DNA from: Phycisphaerales bacterium UBA2402
Lineage (GTDB): Bacteria; Planctomycetota; Phycisphaerae; Phycisphaerales; UBA1924
DNA: 39,321 bases
NCBI GenBank assembly: GCA_002343715.1
Contig: DDSA01000068.1
Span: 1 to 39,321, forward strand
Reading direction: 5' to 3'
Shown: positions 17,692-26,161 of the stretch, piece after piece
Layout: every line of letters begins with the position of its first letter
How positions within the stretch are numbered: the stretch's first letter is position 1
Notes under the pieces: generated by a model
What the model was told of the DNA's origin: nothing
Database searches by the model: none
The model's input: the letters and a program-made list of their open reading frames with translations, nothing else
Made by a program: the position numbers and the translations under genes

Positions 17692-19257
17692 ATGCGACGA
17701 TCACACATCGCCCTGTTCCTTGTTCTCGGCAGCCTGCTTACGGCTGTTGCCCATGCCCAACAACTTCGTGCACAACGGATCGCTGGAGGGCTATGGCCAA
17801 TCAGCACCGCCGCGGCACCACGCGGCGACCCATCGCGTTTGTTTGTGCTTGAGCAAGGGTGGACCAACGGCATTGGCAGAGTGCTGGTCATGGACCTTCC
17901 TTCCGGAACGATCAGTCCGACTCCGTACCTGACACTCGCGCCCATGCCCCGGGGGCCGGAGCAGGGCCTGCTGGGCATCGCGTTTCATCCAAACTTTCTT
18001 ACGAATGGTTATTTCTACGTCAACTACACACGCACCGCAGAGCCGGGCATCAGCGCCGGCTCCACCATCATCGCCAGGTATCGCGCCTCCGGGGGTGATC
18101 CGATGGCGATAACCGCCGACCCCTCATCCGCCCATATCGTGCTCGTGATCCGACAGCCGCACATGTGGCACAACGGCGGCAGCATTCTCTTCGGCCCTGA
18201 CGGCTATCTGTACATCGGCACCGGCGACGGCGGGGACACGTACGACCAGAACGGTCCGGACACAATCGATCCTCCCGGGCATACACCCGGCATCGGCAAT
18301 GCACAGGACATTACCGACAACTTACTCGGAAAACTCCTACGGATCGATGTGGACGGTCTGGACAACATCCCGGGTAATGCGGACGACGATGCCTTTCCAC
18401 TCGACCCCGAGAAGAACTACTCGATTCCTCCAACCAACCCCTTTGTTGGTGCAGAAGGAGATGACGAGATCTGGGCGTACGGCCTTCGTAACCCGTGGCG
18501 TTTCTGGATTGATGGCCCGTCTTCCACGCTCTGGATCCCGGACGTCGGCCAGGAGCAGGTTGAGGAAATCAATGTCTCGCCTTTGAACTTTGCGGGTCGT
18601 AACTACGGCTGGCGTTGCATGGAAGGCACACGCTGCACGGGATTTTCTGGGTGCCAGTGCAATCTCGGTCTTGCGTTACCTGTTTTCGAGTACGATCACA
18701 CCACCGGCCGGTGCGCGATCATCGGGGGGCCTGTCTATCAAGGCTGTTCGATGCCGTGGCTTCGCGGCTCGTATTTCTTCGCCGATTTCTGCACTAATGA
18801 AGTGTTCACGATGCGCTACACACAGGGCGCTGGCATTACTGAACTGTTGAACCGCACGACTGAGATCGACCCGCCGGGAGGCTCGTTTGATCTCTCCAAT
18901 GTTGTCGCAATCGTTGAAGATGGGCTTGGCGAGTTGTATCTGCTCGATTGGTGGCTCGGTGTTTTCCGCATCACCGAAGCCGGATTCGTGGATTGCAACG
19001 GCAACGGCCGCGCCGATTCATGCGATATCGCGGCCGGCGTTCCCGACACGAACGGCAACGGCATCCCCGACTCCTGCGAAGGACCCTCCTGCCCGGCCGA
19101 CTTCGACGAAAGCGGCGGCGTTGACGGCTCGGACGTTGAAGCCTTTTACCTCGCGTGGGAGGCGAGTTCACCCTGGGCAGACACCAACAACGACGGGGGC
19201 GTTGACGGGGCCGACGTGGAGACCTTCTTCCTTCTGTGGGAGGCCGGCGGCTGTTGA
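17692..19257 (+). CDS. Secreted PQQ-type sugar dehydrogenase with GC-type dockerin-like tail
   Basis: This 521-residue protein starts at ATG 17692 with a clean signal peptide (MRRSHIALFL...AVAHAQ). A longer frame from 17590 is antedated by the previous gene's end and ignored. The six-bladed propeller resembles soluble aldose/glucose-sorbosone dehydrogenases: GPEQGLLGIAFHPNF, MWHNGGSILFGPDGYLYIGTGDGG with the catalytic-type His, and AYGLRNPWRFWID. A Ca-binding DCNGNG...DSCDIA / DTNGNGIPDSCE segment follows. The last about 55 residues form two dockerin-like Ca loops (DFDESGGVDGSD and DTNNDGGVDGAD) ending in WEAGGC. It probably oxidises sugars outside the cytoplasm; the tail should attach or sort it. 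Its last 90 bases overlap the convergent helicase gene. Confidence 0.87.
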   Translation: MRRSHIALFLVLGSLLTAVAHAQQLRAQRIAGGLWPISTAAAPRGDPSRLFVLEQGWTNGIGRVLVMDLPSGTISPTPYLTLAPMPRGPEQGLLGIAFHPNFLTNGYFYVNYTRTAEPGISAGSTIIARYRASGGDPMAITADPSSAHIVLVIRQPHMWHNGGSILFGPDGYLYIGTGDGGDTYDQNGPDTIDPPGHTPGIGNAQDITDNLLGKLLRIDVDGLDNIPGNADDDAFPLDPEKNYSIPPTNPFVGAEGDDEIWAYGLRNPWRFWIDGPSSTLWIPDVGQEQVEEINVSPLNFAGRNYGWRCMEGTRCTGFSGCQCNLGLALPVFEYDHTTGRCAIIGGPVYQGCSMPWLRGSYFFADFCTNEVFTMRYTQGAGITELLNRTTEIDPPGGSFDLSNVVAIVEDGLGELYLLDWWLGVFRITEAGFVDCNGNGRADSCDIAAGVPDTNGNGIPDSCEGPSCPADFDESGGVDGSDVEAFYLAWEASSPWADTNNDGGVDGADVETFFLLWEAGGC

Positions 19258-21744
19258 TTCGGCCCACTCACGGCGCATCCGATCCACACGTTCCATCAGC
19301 CCCTCGGTCGTAAGGCTGCCCGCCTGACGTTCGACGACGAGCGGGAACGAAAGCGGTGTGAAGCGGGACGTCTTCACGATGCGGAGCGGGCTGGCGGCCA
19401 TGCGCTCCATGACTCGCCTGAGACGCCCGCGCTCGAAGTGCAGGTCCATGACCTCGCGCCGTGCCTGGTGGAGCAGCAGGTTGCCGGGGTCGAACTCGCT
19501 GAGCACATCAAAGATCAGAGTCGCCCCGGCCTGCGATTGACGGGCGGTCTTGTGAGTCCCCGGATAGTTCTGATTGACCAGGCCCGAGACGCGCGCGACA
19601 TCTCGGAAGCGGAGTTTGGCCAACTCCGTCAGATTCACACTGCCCTCCGCGTCACCATCCAAATCTCCGGGGGCGAAGAGGCTCGGGCCGAGCGCCGCGG
19701 CGTAATCGAACCGCTCCGGGCAGACGAGCTCAAATCCATAGTCATTCACCGCGAGCGAGAACGTTGAGCGTTTCGACCGCGCGAGACGCAGCGCTACAAC
19801 CGAAGCCAGCCCGGCATGCGCCAACCTTCCGCCGAACGGGAAGACGAAGAGATGGTGCCCCTCACGCGACTCGCAGAGTTCGATCAGGATCTCATCGTGC
19901 CCCGGCACCAGACTGAGACGCCGCTGCAACGACACGAGTTCGGCCGCGGCGCGTAACTCGGGAGAGTCAGAGTCACCCCTCCCCGCCCGCTCCATCGCCT
20001 CTCGTATCGACTCGGCCAGCGGCTCGGTGATCGGCAGTTTCGTGCCGGCCCAGATGGGTGTATACGTGGTCTTGCCTGTCGCGGGCCTCACGTACGCGAC
20101 CAAATCCTTGAGGAAAGCAAAGGCCAGAACCTTTCCTGCGAAAACGAACTTTTCTCCCTCCCGCAGCCCCGCGACAAAGTTCTCCTCGATGCGTCCAAGG
20201 GATCTGCCGGACAGGTACCGGATGTCGAGAGTACCTTCGCCGGTGATGGTGCCCACATTGAGCCGGTGCATCGTCGCCAGGCGTGCCGTTGGCACGCGGT
20301 ACCGGCCGTCGATTGGCGCGACGCGGTGATACTCCGGGTAGGCACGGAGCGTGCCACCCCCTTCGCGGACCAGTGAAAGGGTCCAGTCAAACTCTTCGTT
20401 TGTGAGTCCCCGGTACGACCAGGCCGATCTCACCTCCTCGAGCAAATCGTCTCGTGTGAAGCCTCCACCCAGCGCGCAACTCACCATGTGCTGGGCGAGC
20501 ACGTCCAGCGGCTTATCCATCGGTGTGCGAGGCTCTATCCGACCCGTTGCAAGAGCCGCCCGTACGGCCTCGATCTCGAGCAGTTCAAGCCCGAAAGTGG
20601 GCACGCACGTGATTCGGCATGGCTGGAGCGGCCTGTGCCCGGCTCGACCGGCCCGCTGCATGAGCCTGGCGATGCCCTTGGGCGAGCCGATCTGAAAGAC
20701 ACGCTCGACGGGAGCAAAGTCAACGCCGAGATCAAGAGAGGAAGTGGCCACGACCAATGAAATTTCACCATTCTTCAGCCCTGACTCAACACGCTCACGC
20801 TCCTCCCGGTCAATCGAACCGTGGTGCAGAGCCATCCTCGGTTCCCATTCCGGCTTCGCGAGTCGGATCGCGTGGAACCAACGCTCCGCCTGCGATCTGG
20901 TGTTCGTGAACAAGAGCGTGGATACGGCGGGATCGATCGCGTTCAGCACATCGGGCAGAACGGACAACCCGAGGTGCCCGGCGGGCGGGAGACGGGCCGG
21001 GTCGCTCGGGATCACCGAATCGACCATCACTTCGCGTGGCATGTTCGCCCGCACGATCACGGGGTCGGGTGCAGCCCCCCCCACCACCGCCCTCGCCGCC
21101 TCAGCCGTATTGGGGAGCGTGGCGGACAAGGCCCACGCCCTCATCCGAGGTGAAAAGCGGCGTAGTCGTGCGAGCGCGAGTTCTGTTTGCGTGCCGCGCT
21201 TCGAGGCGATCAGTTCGTGCCATTCATCAACGATCACACACCGCACACCGGACAGAAGTTCGGCGGCGTACTCCCTGGTGAGGATCAGCGTGAGCGATTC
21301 GGGGGTGGTGATGAGCACGTGGGGTAGACGCTCGCGCTGCTTCGCCCTGACGGCGGCCGGGGTGTCTCCCGTGCGACTCTCAACTAAGGCCCAGGGCACG
21401 ATCGCCGCGGCGGGCATTCGCAGCGCGAGTTCGATATCGCGGGCCACGGCGCGCAATGGCGATACATACAGGATGCGCAGCGTGCGAGACCGTTCACCCT
21501 CGGCCATCTCGGCGATCGGTCCGAGGAACGCCGCGTACGTCTTGCCGGCCCCGGTGGGGACCTGGATCAGACCGCTTTGTCCTTCCAGGTACGCCCTCCA
21601 TGCTTTTCGCTGAAACTCCCAGGGCGTCCACCCCTGCCGAGAGAACCAACTCTCCACGGGGCGGAGCCGTTCCTCGACCCGGCTTCCGTCTGTGGAGGCA
21701 TCGGGGTTCAACGTCCGGGATGGAGTCGGCACGTCCATCGGCAT
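19168..21744 (-). CDS. Lhr-like DEXH-box DNA helicase (ligase-associated type)
   Basis: This 858-residue protein has superfamily 2 helicase motifs: Q-motif region WTPWEFQRKAW (40-50), Walker A PTGAGKT (63-69), motif II DEWH (173-176) inside VIVDEWHELIASKRGTQ, motif III SAT (208-210) and motif VI QRAGRAGH (363-370). Winged-helix and Lhr-core regions follow. DEWHEL-x-SKRG is the signature of the ligase-associated DEXH helicase group used in DNA repair. Its usual partners (ATP-dependent ligase, exonuclease, phosphoesterase) are not nearby. The final about 30 residues are encoded antisense to the dockerin-like tail of the convergent sugar dehydrogenase gene and look like a non-conserved extension. 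It starts 33 bases after the FHA-GspE stop, probably in the same transcript. Confidence 0.9.
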   Translation of the reverse strand: MPMDVPTPSRTLNPDASTDGSRVEERLRPVESWFSRQGWTPWEFQRKAWRAYLEGQSGLIQVPTGAGKTYAAFLGPIAEMAEGERSRTLRILYVSPLRAVARDIELALRMPAAAIVPWALVESRTGDTPAAVRAKQRERLPHVLITTPESLTLILTREYAAELLSGVRCVIVDEWHELIASKRGTQTELALARLRRFSPRMRAWALSATLPNTAEAARAVVGGAAPDPVIVRANMPREVMVDSVIPSDPARLPPAGHLGLSVLPDVLNAIDPAVSTLLFTNTRSQAERWFHAIRLAKPEWEPRMALHHGSIDREERERVESGLKNGEISLVVATSSLDLGVDFAPVERVFQIGSPKGIARLMQRAGRAGHRPLQPCRITCVPTFGLELLEIEAVRAALATGRIEPRTPMDKPLDVLAQHMVSCALGGGFTRDDLLEEVRSAWSYRGLTNEEFDWTLSLVREGGGTLRAYPEYHRVAPIDGRYRVPTARLATMHRLNVGTITGEGTLDIRYLSGRSLGRIEENFVAGLREGEKFVFAGKVLAFAFLKDLVAYVRPATGKTTYTPIWAGTKLPITEPLAESIREAMERAGRGDSDSPELRAAAELVSLQRRLSLVPGHDEILIELCESREGHHLFVFPFGGRLAHAGLASVVALRLARSKRSTFSLAVNDYGFELVCPERFDYAAALGPSLFAPGDLDGDAEGSVNLTELAKLRFRDVARVSGLVNQNYPGTHKTARQSQAGATLIFDVLSEFDPGNLLLHQARREVMDLHFERGRLRRVMERMAASPLRIVKTSRFTPLSFPLVVERQAGSLTTEGLMERVDRMRREWAESTAAGLPQKEEGLHVGPVNAPVVVGVCPG

Positions 21745-21777
21745 GTTCCTTCAGCGAGCGTCTGGTGTATGCATTCC

Positions 21778-23424
21778 TCAGCCGACCCCGGCCACGCGGT
21801 CCACTTCGTCGAGGGTCGTCACGCCCTCCGCCACGAGACGCCAACCGAACTGCTGGAGGGTGGTGAAAAGCCCCTGCTCGATGACCTTCTTCATGCCGGT
21901 GATCGACGGGTTGTTCAAGACGATGTCACGAAGTTCATCGTTGAAATCAAGCAACTCAAAGAGCGCCCGACGCCCCCGATAGCCGGTGCGAAGGCAGCGC
22001 AGGCAGCCGGTGGCGGTGTAGGTTTGCGTCTTGCCCTGCAGGAACCGCCCCAACCGGGTCGCGGTGCCGGGCGAGACGGGGGCGGGCCGCTTGCAGTGAT
22101 CGCAGAGAATCCGCACGAGCCGTTGGGCGAGCACCAGGTTGAGCGAGTTGGCGACCAGATATGGTTCGACCTTCAGGTCCAGCAGCCTGAAGACCGCCGT
22201 GATGCTCTCCTTCGCGTGAACGCTGGAAAAAACAAGGTGCCCGGTGAGGGCGGCCTGCATCGCCGTCCGGGCGGTCTCTTCATCGCGGATCTCGCCGACG
22301 AGGATTACGTCGGGATCCTGGCGCAGAACGCTGCGAAGCAGCGTGCCGAAGGTGTTGCCCTTGTGCTCGTCGATGGGTATCTGTGTCACGTTGTCGAGTT
22401 GGTACTCGACAGGATCCTCGATGGTGATGACGTTGCGAGTCTGGCGGTCGATGCCGCGGATGGCGTTGTAGAGGGTGGTTGTTTTTCCGCTGCCGGTGGG
22501 TCCGCAGGCGAGGATCAGTCCGCTGTCCTGCTCGCAGACCTGGCGGATGCGGTCGAGCATGTAGTTGGCCATGCCCAGTTCCGCCAATGCGCCCGGAGCG
22601 CCGCGTTGATCCAGCACTCGGATGACGAGTTTCTGCCCGTACATCGAGGGCGTGAAACTGATGCGGTACTCAACCCGTCGATCCGGAAACACCACGGAGA
22701 AATGGCCCTCCTGCATCGCATCACGACCGGCCACGTGCATGTGGCATGCGGCCTTCACAACGCCGTTGAGAAGTTCGCCGATGCGTTTGGGGAGTTCGGT
22801 AATAGCCACCATGTCGCCATCGACACGCATGCGGATGTTGAACTTTTCCCCCTTTGGTTCGACGTGGATATCCGTCGCGCGGGCCTTGCTGGCCAGTTGG
22901 AGAAGCATTCTGGCGCAGTTGGGGCCGTCGGTCGTGCCGATCAGCACATCGCTGGGAACGCCGTTGGCATCGATGATGCTTACCGCCTCAACAGTCCCGC
23001 GGGGCGGGATGTTGTCGGTCAGTTCACCGATCTCGAACATCCAGGAAAGTTCCCCGGTCCCCGCGGCGGCTGCGATCTTCTTCGCTTCGAGTTGCGCGGC
23101 ATCGAGAAACATGTTGACCTTGTCCGGTGCCCCGCCGACAGATTCGACAAGGAACTCGTGGTTGCCGACCTTGATGACGTCGCCCGGCTTGATGGCCTGC
23201 GACTCGATGCGCTGGTCATTGACCTTGGTCCCGTTTCGGGAGTTGAGATCCCGGACAAGCCATCGACCCGTGCCATCGGGTTCAACCGCGCAGTGAACTC
23301 GGCTGGCCCGCTCGTCGATGAGGGGAATCGTGTTCTCCCCTCCGCGACCGATGGTAATTTTGCCGGAAGTCAGTGAGAGCCCCTTGGCTTGGCCGCGGAT
23401 CGGGGTAAGTTTGAGTTCGGGCAT
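21778..23424 (-). CDS. FHA domain fused to GspE/PilB-type secretion ATPase
   Basis: This 548-residue protein starts at ATG 23424; a frame extension to 23625 has no domain support. Residues 20-95 are a forkhead-associated domain with GRG (26-28), SRVH (41-44) and NSRNGT (61-66), the phosphothreonine-binding set. Residues about 165-545 are a type II secretion/type IV pilus ATPase with Walker A GPTGSGKT (308-315), Asp box ITIEDPVEY, Walker B DVILVGEIRDE (372-382), His box TGHLVFSSVHA and the tetracysteine zinc site (C441, C444, C474, C477). It should power pilus or secretion pseudopilus assembly at the inner membrane. The FHA domain suggests control by Ser/Thr kinases. No other pilus or T2SS gene is adjacent. 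Confidence 0.92.
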   Translation of the reverse strand: MPELKLTPIRGQAKGLSLTSGKITIGRGGENTIPLIDERASRVHCAVEPDGTGRWLVRDLNSRNGTKVNDQRIESQAIKPGDVIKVGNHEFLVESVGGAPDKVNMFLDAAQLEAKKIAAAAGTGELSWMFEIGELTDNIPPRGTVEAVSIIDANGVPSDVLIGTTDGPNCARMLLQLASKARATDIHVEPKGEKFNIRMRVDGDMVAITELPKRIGELLNGVVKAACHMHVAGRDAMQEGHFSVVFPDRRVEYRISFTPSMYGQKLVIRVLDQRGAPGALAELGMANYMLDRIRQVCEQDSGLILACGPTGSGKTTTLYNAIRGIDRQTRNVITIEDPVEYQLDNVTQIPIDEHKGNTFGTLLRSVLRQDPDVILVGEIRDEETARTAMQAALTGHLVFSSVHAKESITAVFRLLDLKVEPYLVANSLNLVLAQRLVRILCDHCKRPAPVSPGTATRLGRFLQGKTQTYTATGCLRCLRTGYRGRRALFELLDFNDELRDIVLNNPSITGMKKVIEQGLFTTLQQFGWRLVAEGVTTLDEVDRVAGVG

Positions 23425-23464
23425 CGATGTTGTGTCCTGCAGAGTTCCGCGGATCGTACGGTGG

Positions 23465-23487
23465 GAACATCCGGCTCGTGCCGGTTC
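23465..23487. promoter_or_regulatory. Inverted repeat in the divergent gspE / sigma factor gap
   Basis: GAAC-at-CCGGC-TCGT-GCCGG-TTC lies in the 191-base gap between two divergent genes. The CCGGC/GCCGG arms are perfect and flanked by GAAC/GTTC. It begins with GGGAACA, faintly like an ECF -35 box, but no matching -10 is evident. It could be an operator or a leader hairpin. Confidence 0.3.
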
Positions 23488-23615
23488 TGCACTGGTCGTG
23501 ATTTTGGCCTTGTTCCCCGATGACGCCGCACACGGGAGCCGACGTATCATGAAGGATGCACGGGGGCGATACATCCCGCGGCGATGACCCAGGCCCGCCG
23601 AAGGGCGGGGCCTCG

Positions 23616-24209
23616 ATGCCGACAACGACTACGGTGCTTCTCGAATCGCTCCGGGACACGCGAAACGCAGCAGCGTGGGAAGAGTTCGATGCCCGATATC
23701 GGCGTGTGATCGAGGATTTCGCCCGCAGTCTGGGTTTACGTGATGAGGATGCCGGAGAAGTGGCGCAACAGACGCTGGCGGATTTTTCACACTCCTACCG
23801 CTCCGGCCGCTACGAACGGGGCAAAGGCCGGCTTCATTCATGGATCATCGGCATCGCGCAGAACAAGGTCGCCGATGTCTACCGAGCCAAAGCCCGAGGA
23901 CCGGGGCAGGCTTCCGAGACAGTGATGGGTGACCTGTCCGATGCCAATCGCCTCACGCAGTTGTGGGATGCCCAGCTGCGGCAGAACATCCTGCGGCGAG
24001 CACTGGAACGATTGCAAAGCGAAACCAATCTCGATGCCAGGACCATCCGTGCGTTCGAGATGGTCGCCTTGCGAGGCGTGACCGTTGAGGCCGCGGCGGC
24101 CGAATGCGGTATGAAAGCCTCCGATGTGTACGTCGCCAAGCACCGAGCCTTGGCTAAGTTAAGACAGATTGTGTCGGAACTGACCGAGGCGTATACCAGT
24201 GGGATCTGA
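23616..24209 (+). CDS. RNA polymerase sigma factor, ECF / sigma-70 region 2-4
   Basis: This 197-residue protein (ATG 23616, with purine/G-rich AAGGGCGGGG upstream) has sigma region 2 (FDARYRRVIEDFARSLGLRDEDAGEVAQQTLADF, then KGRLHSWIIGIAQNKVADVYR) and a region 4 helix-turn-helix (about 145-185, VALRGVTVEAAAAECGMKASDVYVAKHRALAKLR). The R-x-WI-x-IA-x-NK segment resembles the -10 recognition helix of planctomycete ECF-type sigma factors. No anti-sigma gene follows; the next gene is convergent ApaG, 8 bases away. Planctomycetes often couple such sigmas to Ser/Thr kinases, but no kinase is adjacent here. Confidence 0.85.
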   Translation: MPTTTTVLLESLRDTRNAAAWEEFDARYRRVIEDFARSLGLRDEDAGEVAQQTLADFSHSYRSGRYERGKGRLHSWIIGIAQNKVADVYRAKARGPGQASETVMGDLSDANRLTQLWDAQLRQNILRRALERLQSETNLDARTIRAFEMVALRGVTVEAAAAECGMKASDVYVAKHRALAKLRQIVSELTEAYTSGI

Positions 24210-24217
24210 ACCGCGGC

Positions 24218-24637
24218 TCAGGAGTTCGGGCCTTCACGGCATACAAGATAGAAACGAGGCACGGCGATGTCGAATCGCTCTCCCGTGGCGTCTTGCATCG
24301 TGTACGAACCTTCCATGGTACCCCACGGGGTGGGCAAGGGGCAGTAACTCTCGTACGTAAAGACCTCACCGGATGACAGATGAGGGGTTGCGCCGATGAC
24401 CCCATCGCCGACGACCTCGCTCTCCCGACCATGAGCATCAACGATGCGCCAGCGCCTCGACATGAGTTGGGCCGGGACACCGTCCGCGTTGGTGATCGTG
24501 ATCCGGTAGGCGAAGACATACTTCCGCATGTGCGGATCCGATTCATTGGAGAGATAGCGAGGCTCGACCGCCACACGGTAGCCGCGGGTGATCGCTTCAC
24601 TGCGCCGAATCGGGGATACGGACGTGCCCATCGCCAT
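24218..24637 (-). CDS. apaG: ApaG protein
   Basis: This 139-residue single-domain beta-sandwich protein matches ApaG. It has the early GYRVAVEPRYLSNESDP, the middle YVFAYRITITNADGVPAQLMSRRWRIVDAHG, and the strongly conserved GVIGATPHLSSGEVFTYESY followed by GTMEGSYTM. ApaG is linked genetically to Mg2+/Co2+ tolerance and diadenosine tetraphosphate metabolism; the biochemical role is unsettled. It lies tail to tail with the sigma factor gene (8-base gap) and is divergent from the porin gene. Confidence 0.93.
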   Translation of the reverse strand: MAMGTSVSPIRRSEAITRGYRVAVEPRYLSNESDPHMRKYVFAYRITITNADGVPAQLMSRRWRIVDAHGRESEVVGDGVIGATPHLSSGEVFTYESYCPLPTPWGTMEGSYTMQDATGERFDIAVPRFYLVCREGPNS

Positions 24638-24733
24638 AGAAAATAACTATATGACGTGACCGCATGAACCGGGGGCGTTGATCCCTTCCTTCAGGGTGAT
24701 GCCTTGCGCCAACTCCTCCGCCGCGGAAAGCCG

Positions 24734-26155
24734 ATGTCCCGGATCGCCGATTGTCAGGCTGTGTATCGGGTTCGGAAAGAGTTTCAACGCGCGCACATCT
24801 GCCTCGGCACGGCGTGCGGGCTTCTCCTCTCCGCCGGCGCGTCCGCTCAGGATGTGGCCGCCTTCGGCAGCGCGGAACTGCATGAAATGATGCTCGACGG
24901 CCCGCGTGACCTTCCGGGCAAAGAGCCGGGACCGCGCGAAGTGACACCGCTACCGCAGCAGGAAGCTACCCCACCCCCGCAAGAGCGAGAATGGTTCGGC
25001 GGCCTGCCCTGGAGTGAGTGGTCCCGCTTGACCGGCGACTGGTGGGGTGGGCGTGCATGGCTTTGCGACCACGGCCTGACGATCGACTCGTCTTTGACGT
25101 GGGACTGGTCGAGTGTGTGGACGGGTGGCCTACGTCGGGTTGCCTCGGATCGGATTCTCTTTGACGTCAACGCCACGCTCGACCTCGAAACCGCCTTCGG
25201 CTGGAAAGGCGCATCGGTCTACGCGGACGCCTATTTCACGGATGTATCAGGGGGATCGCGCGATGTCGGCGACTGGCAGGGCATCTCAAACATCGACACG
25301 GAAGAGAACCGATCCGAACTCGCCGAACTCTGGTTCCAGCAGTACATGCTCGAGAAGCACCTTCGGCTGAAGATCGGACAGATCGATGCGAGCTACGAGT
25401 TCGCCTTCACCGAGACCGGGCGGGACTTTCTGCACAACTCCCCCGCCTACAGCCCCACGATCCAGAATCTGCCGGTCTACCCGGATCCTGCTTTCGGTGT
25501 GGTCTTGTACGCTTATCCATCCGAGCACTGGTACGCCGGAGCGGGCGTCTTCGATGGCGCGCTCCACGACGGGTATTCGACGGGCAACCGTTGGCCGGAC
25601 ACGGCCTTCAGCGATTCGGACTCCGATTCGTACTTTTTCATCGCCGAGACCGGCTTCACCTGGGATGGCTCAGGTACTTGGGGAAAGGGACGTGCCGCGG
25701 TGGGCGGACACTATCACACCGGCGAGTACGAGAGGTTCGACGGTGGCGAAAAGGACGGGAGCGCCGGACTCTACTTTGTCATCGAGCAACAGGTCTGGCG
25801 AAAAGGAGACGGAGACGATGACGAGCAAGGCTTGTATCTTTTCGGTCAGATCGCCTTCGGGCAGGACAGCGTGAACGATGTCGGCATGCATCTGGCTGGG
25901 GGGTGCGTTCTTCGCGGCATCGGAGAGACCAGACCGGATGACTCTACGGGCATCTACGCCTCGTTCGTCGATCTCTCTGACGCTCCCGGCTCGCCGTATG
26001 TTGACAACGAGACGGCCGTCGAGGTGTATTACCAGTTCTGGCTGACCGAGAGCATCACGCTGACACCAGACTTTCAGGTGATCTTCACACCATCCGGCGA
26101 TCCATCCATCGACACCGCCATCGTGGGTGCGATTCGCGTCAGCATCGCGTTTTGA
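24734..26155 (+). CDS. OprB-family carbohydrate-selective porin
   Basis: This 473-residue outer-membrane protein starts at ATG 24734 (a TTG at 24704 is in frame). A signal peptide ends near SAGASAQD. A short Pro-rich segment precedes the barrel, which starts with the OprB-type opening (LTGDWWGGRAWLCDHGLTIDSSLTWDW). Features of the family include the alternating beta strands, ENRSELAELWFQQYMLEKHLRLKIGQID, and the final YQFWLTESITLTPDFQVIF...AIVGAIRVSIAF with C-terminal phenylalanine for BAM recognition. OprB porins pass sugars across the outer membrane. Its stop codon lies in a small palindrome shared with the stop of the convergent efflux gene. Confidence 0.9.
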   Translation: MSRIADCQAVYRVRKEFQRAHICLGTACGLLLSAGASAQDVAAFGSAELHEMMLDGPRDLPGKEPGPREVTPLPQQEATPPPQEREWFGGLPWSEWSRLTGDWWGGRAWLCDHGLTIDSSLTWDWSSVWTGGLRRVASDRILFDVNATLDLETAFGWKGASVYADAYFTDVSGGSRDVGDWQGISNIDTEENRSELAELWFQQYMLEKHLRLKIGQIDASYEFAFTETGRDFLHNSPAYSPTIQNLPVYPDPAFGVVLYAYPSEHWYAGAGVFDGALHDGYSTGNRWPDTAFSDSDSDSYFFIAETGFTWDGSGTWGKGRAAVGGHYHTGEYERFDGGEKDGSAGLYFVIEQQVWRKGDGDDDEQGLYLFGQIAFGQDSVNDVGMHLAGGCVLRGIGETRPDDSTGIYASFVDLSDAPGSPYVDNETAVEVYYQFWLTESITLTPDFQVIFTPSGDPSIDTAIVGAIRVSIAF

Positions 26156-26161
26156 TCTCGA

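Noticed and set aside
21577..23376. Plus-strand open frame of 599 codons opposite the FHA-GspE gene
   Set aside because: The minus strand encodes intact FHA and ATPase motifs; the antisense frame has none.
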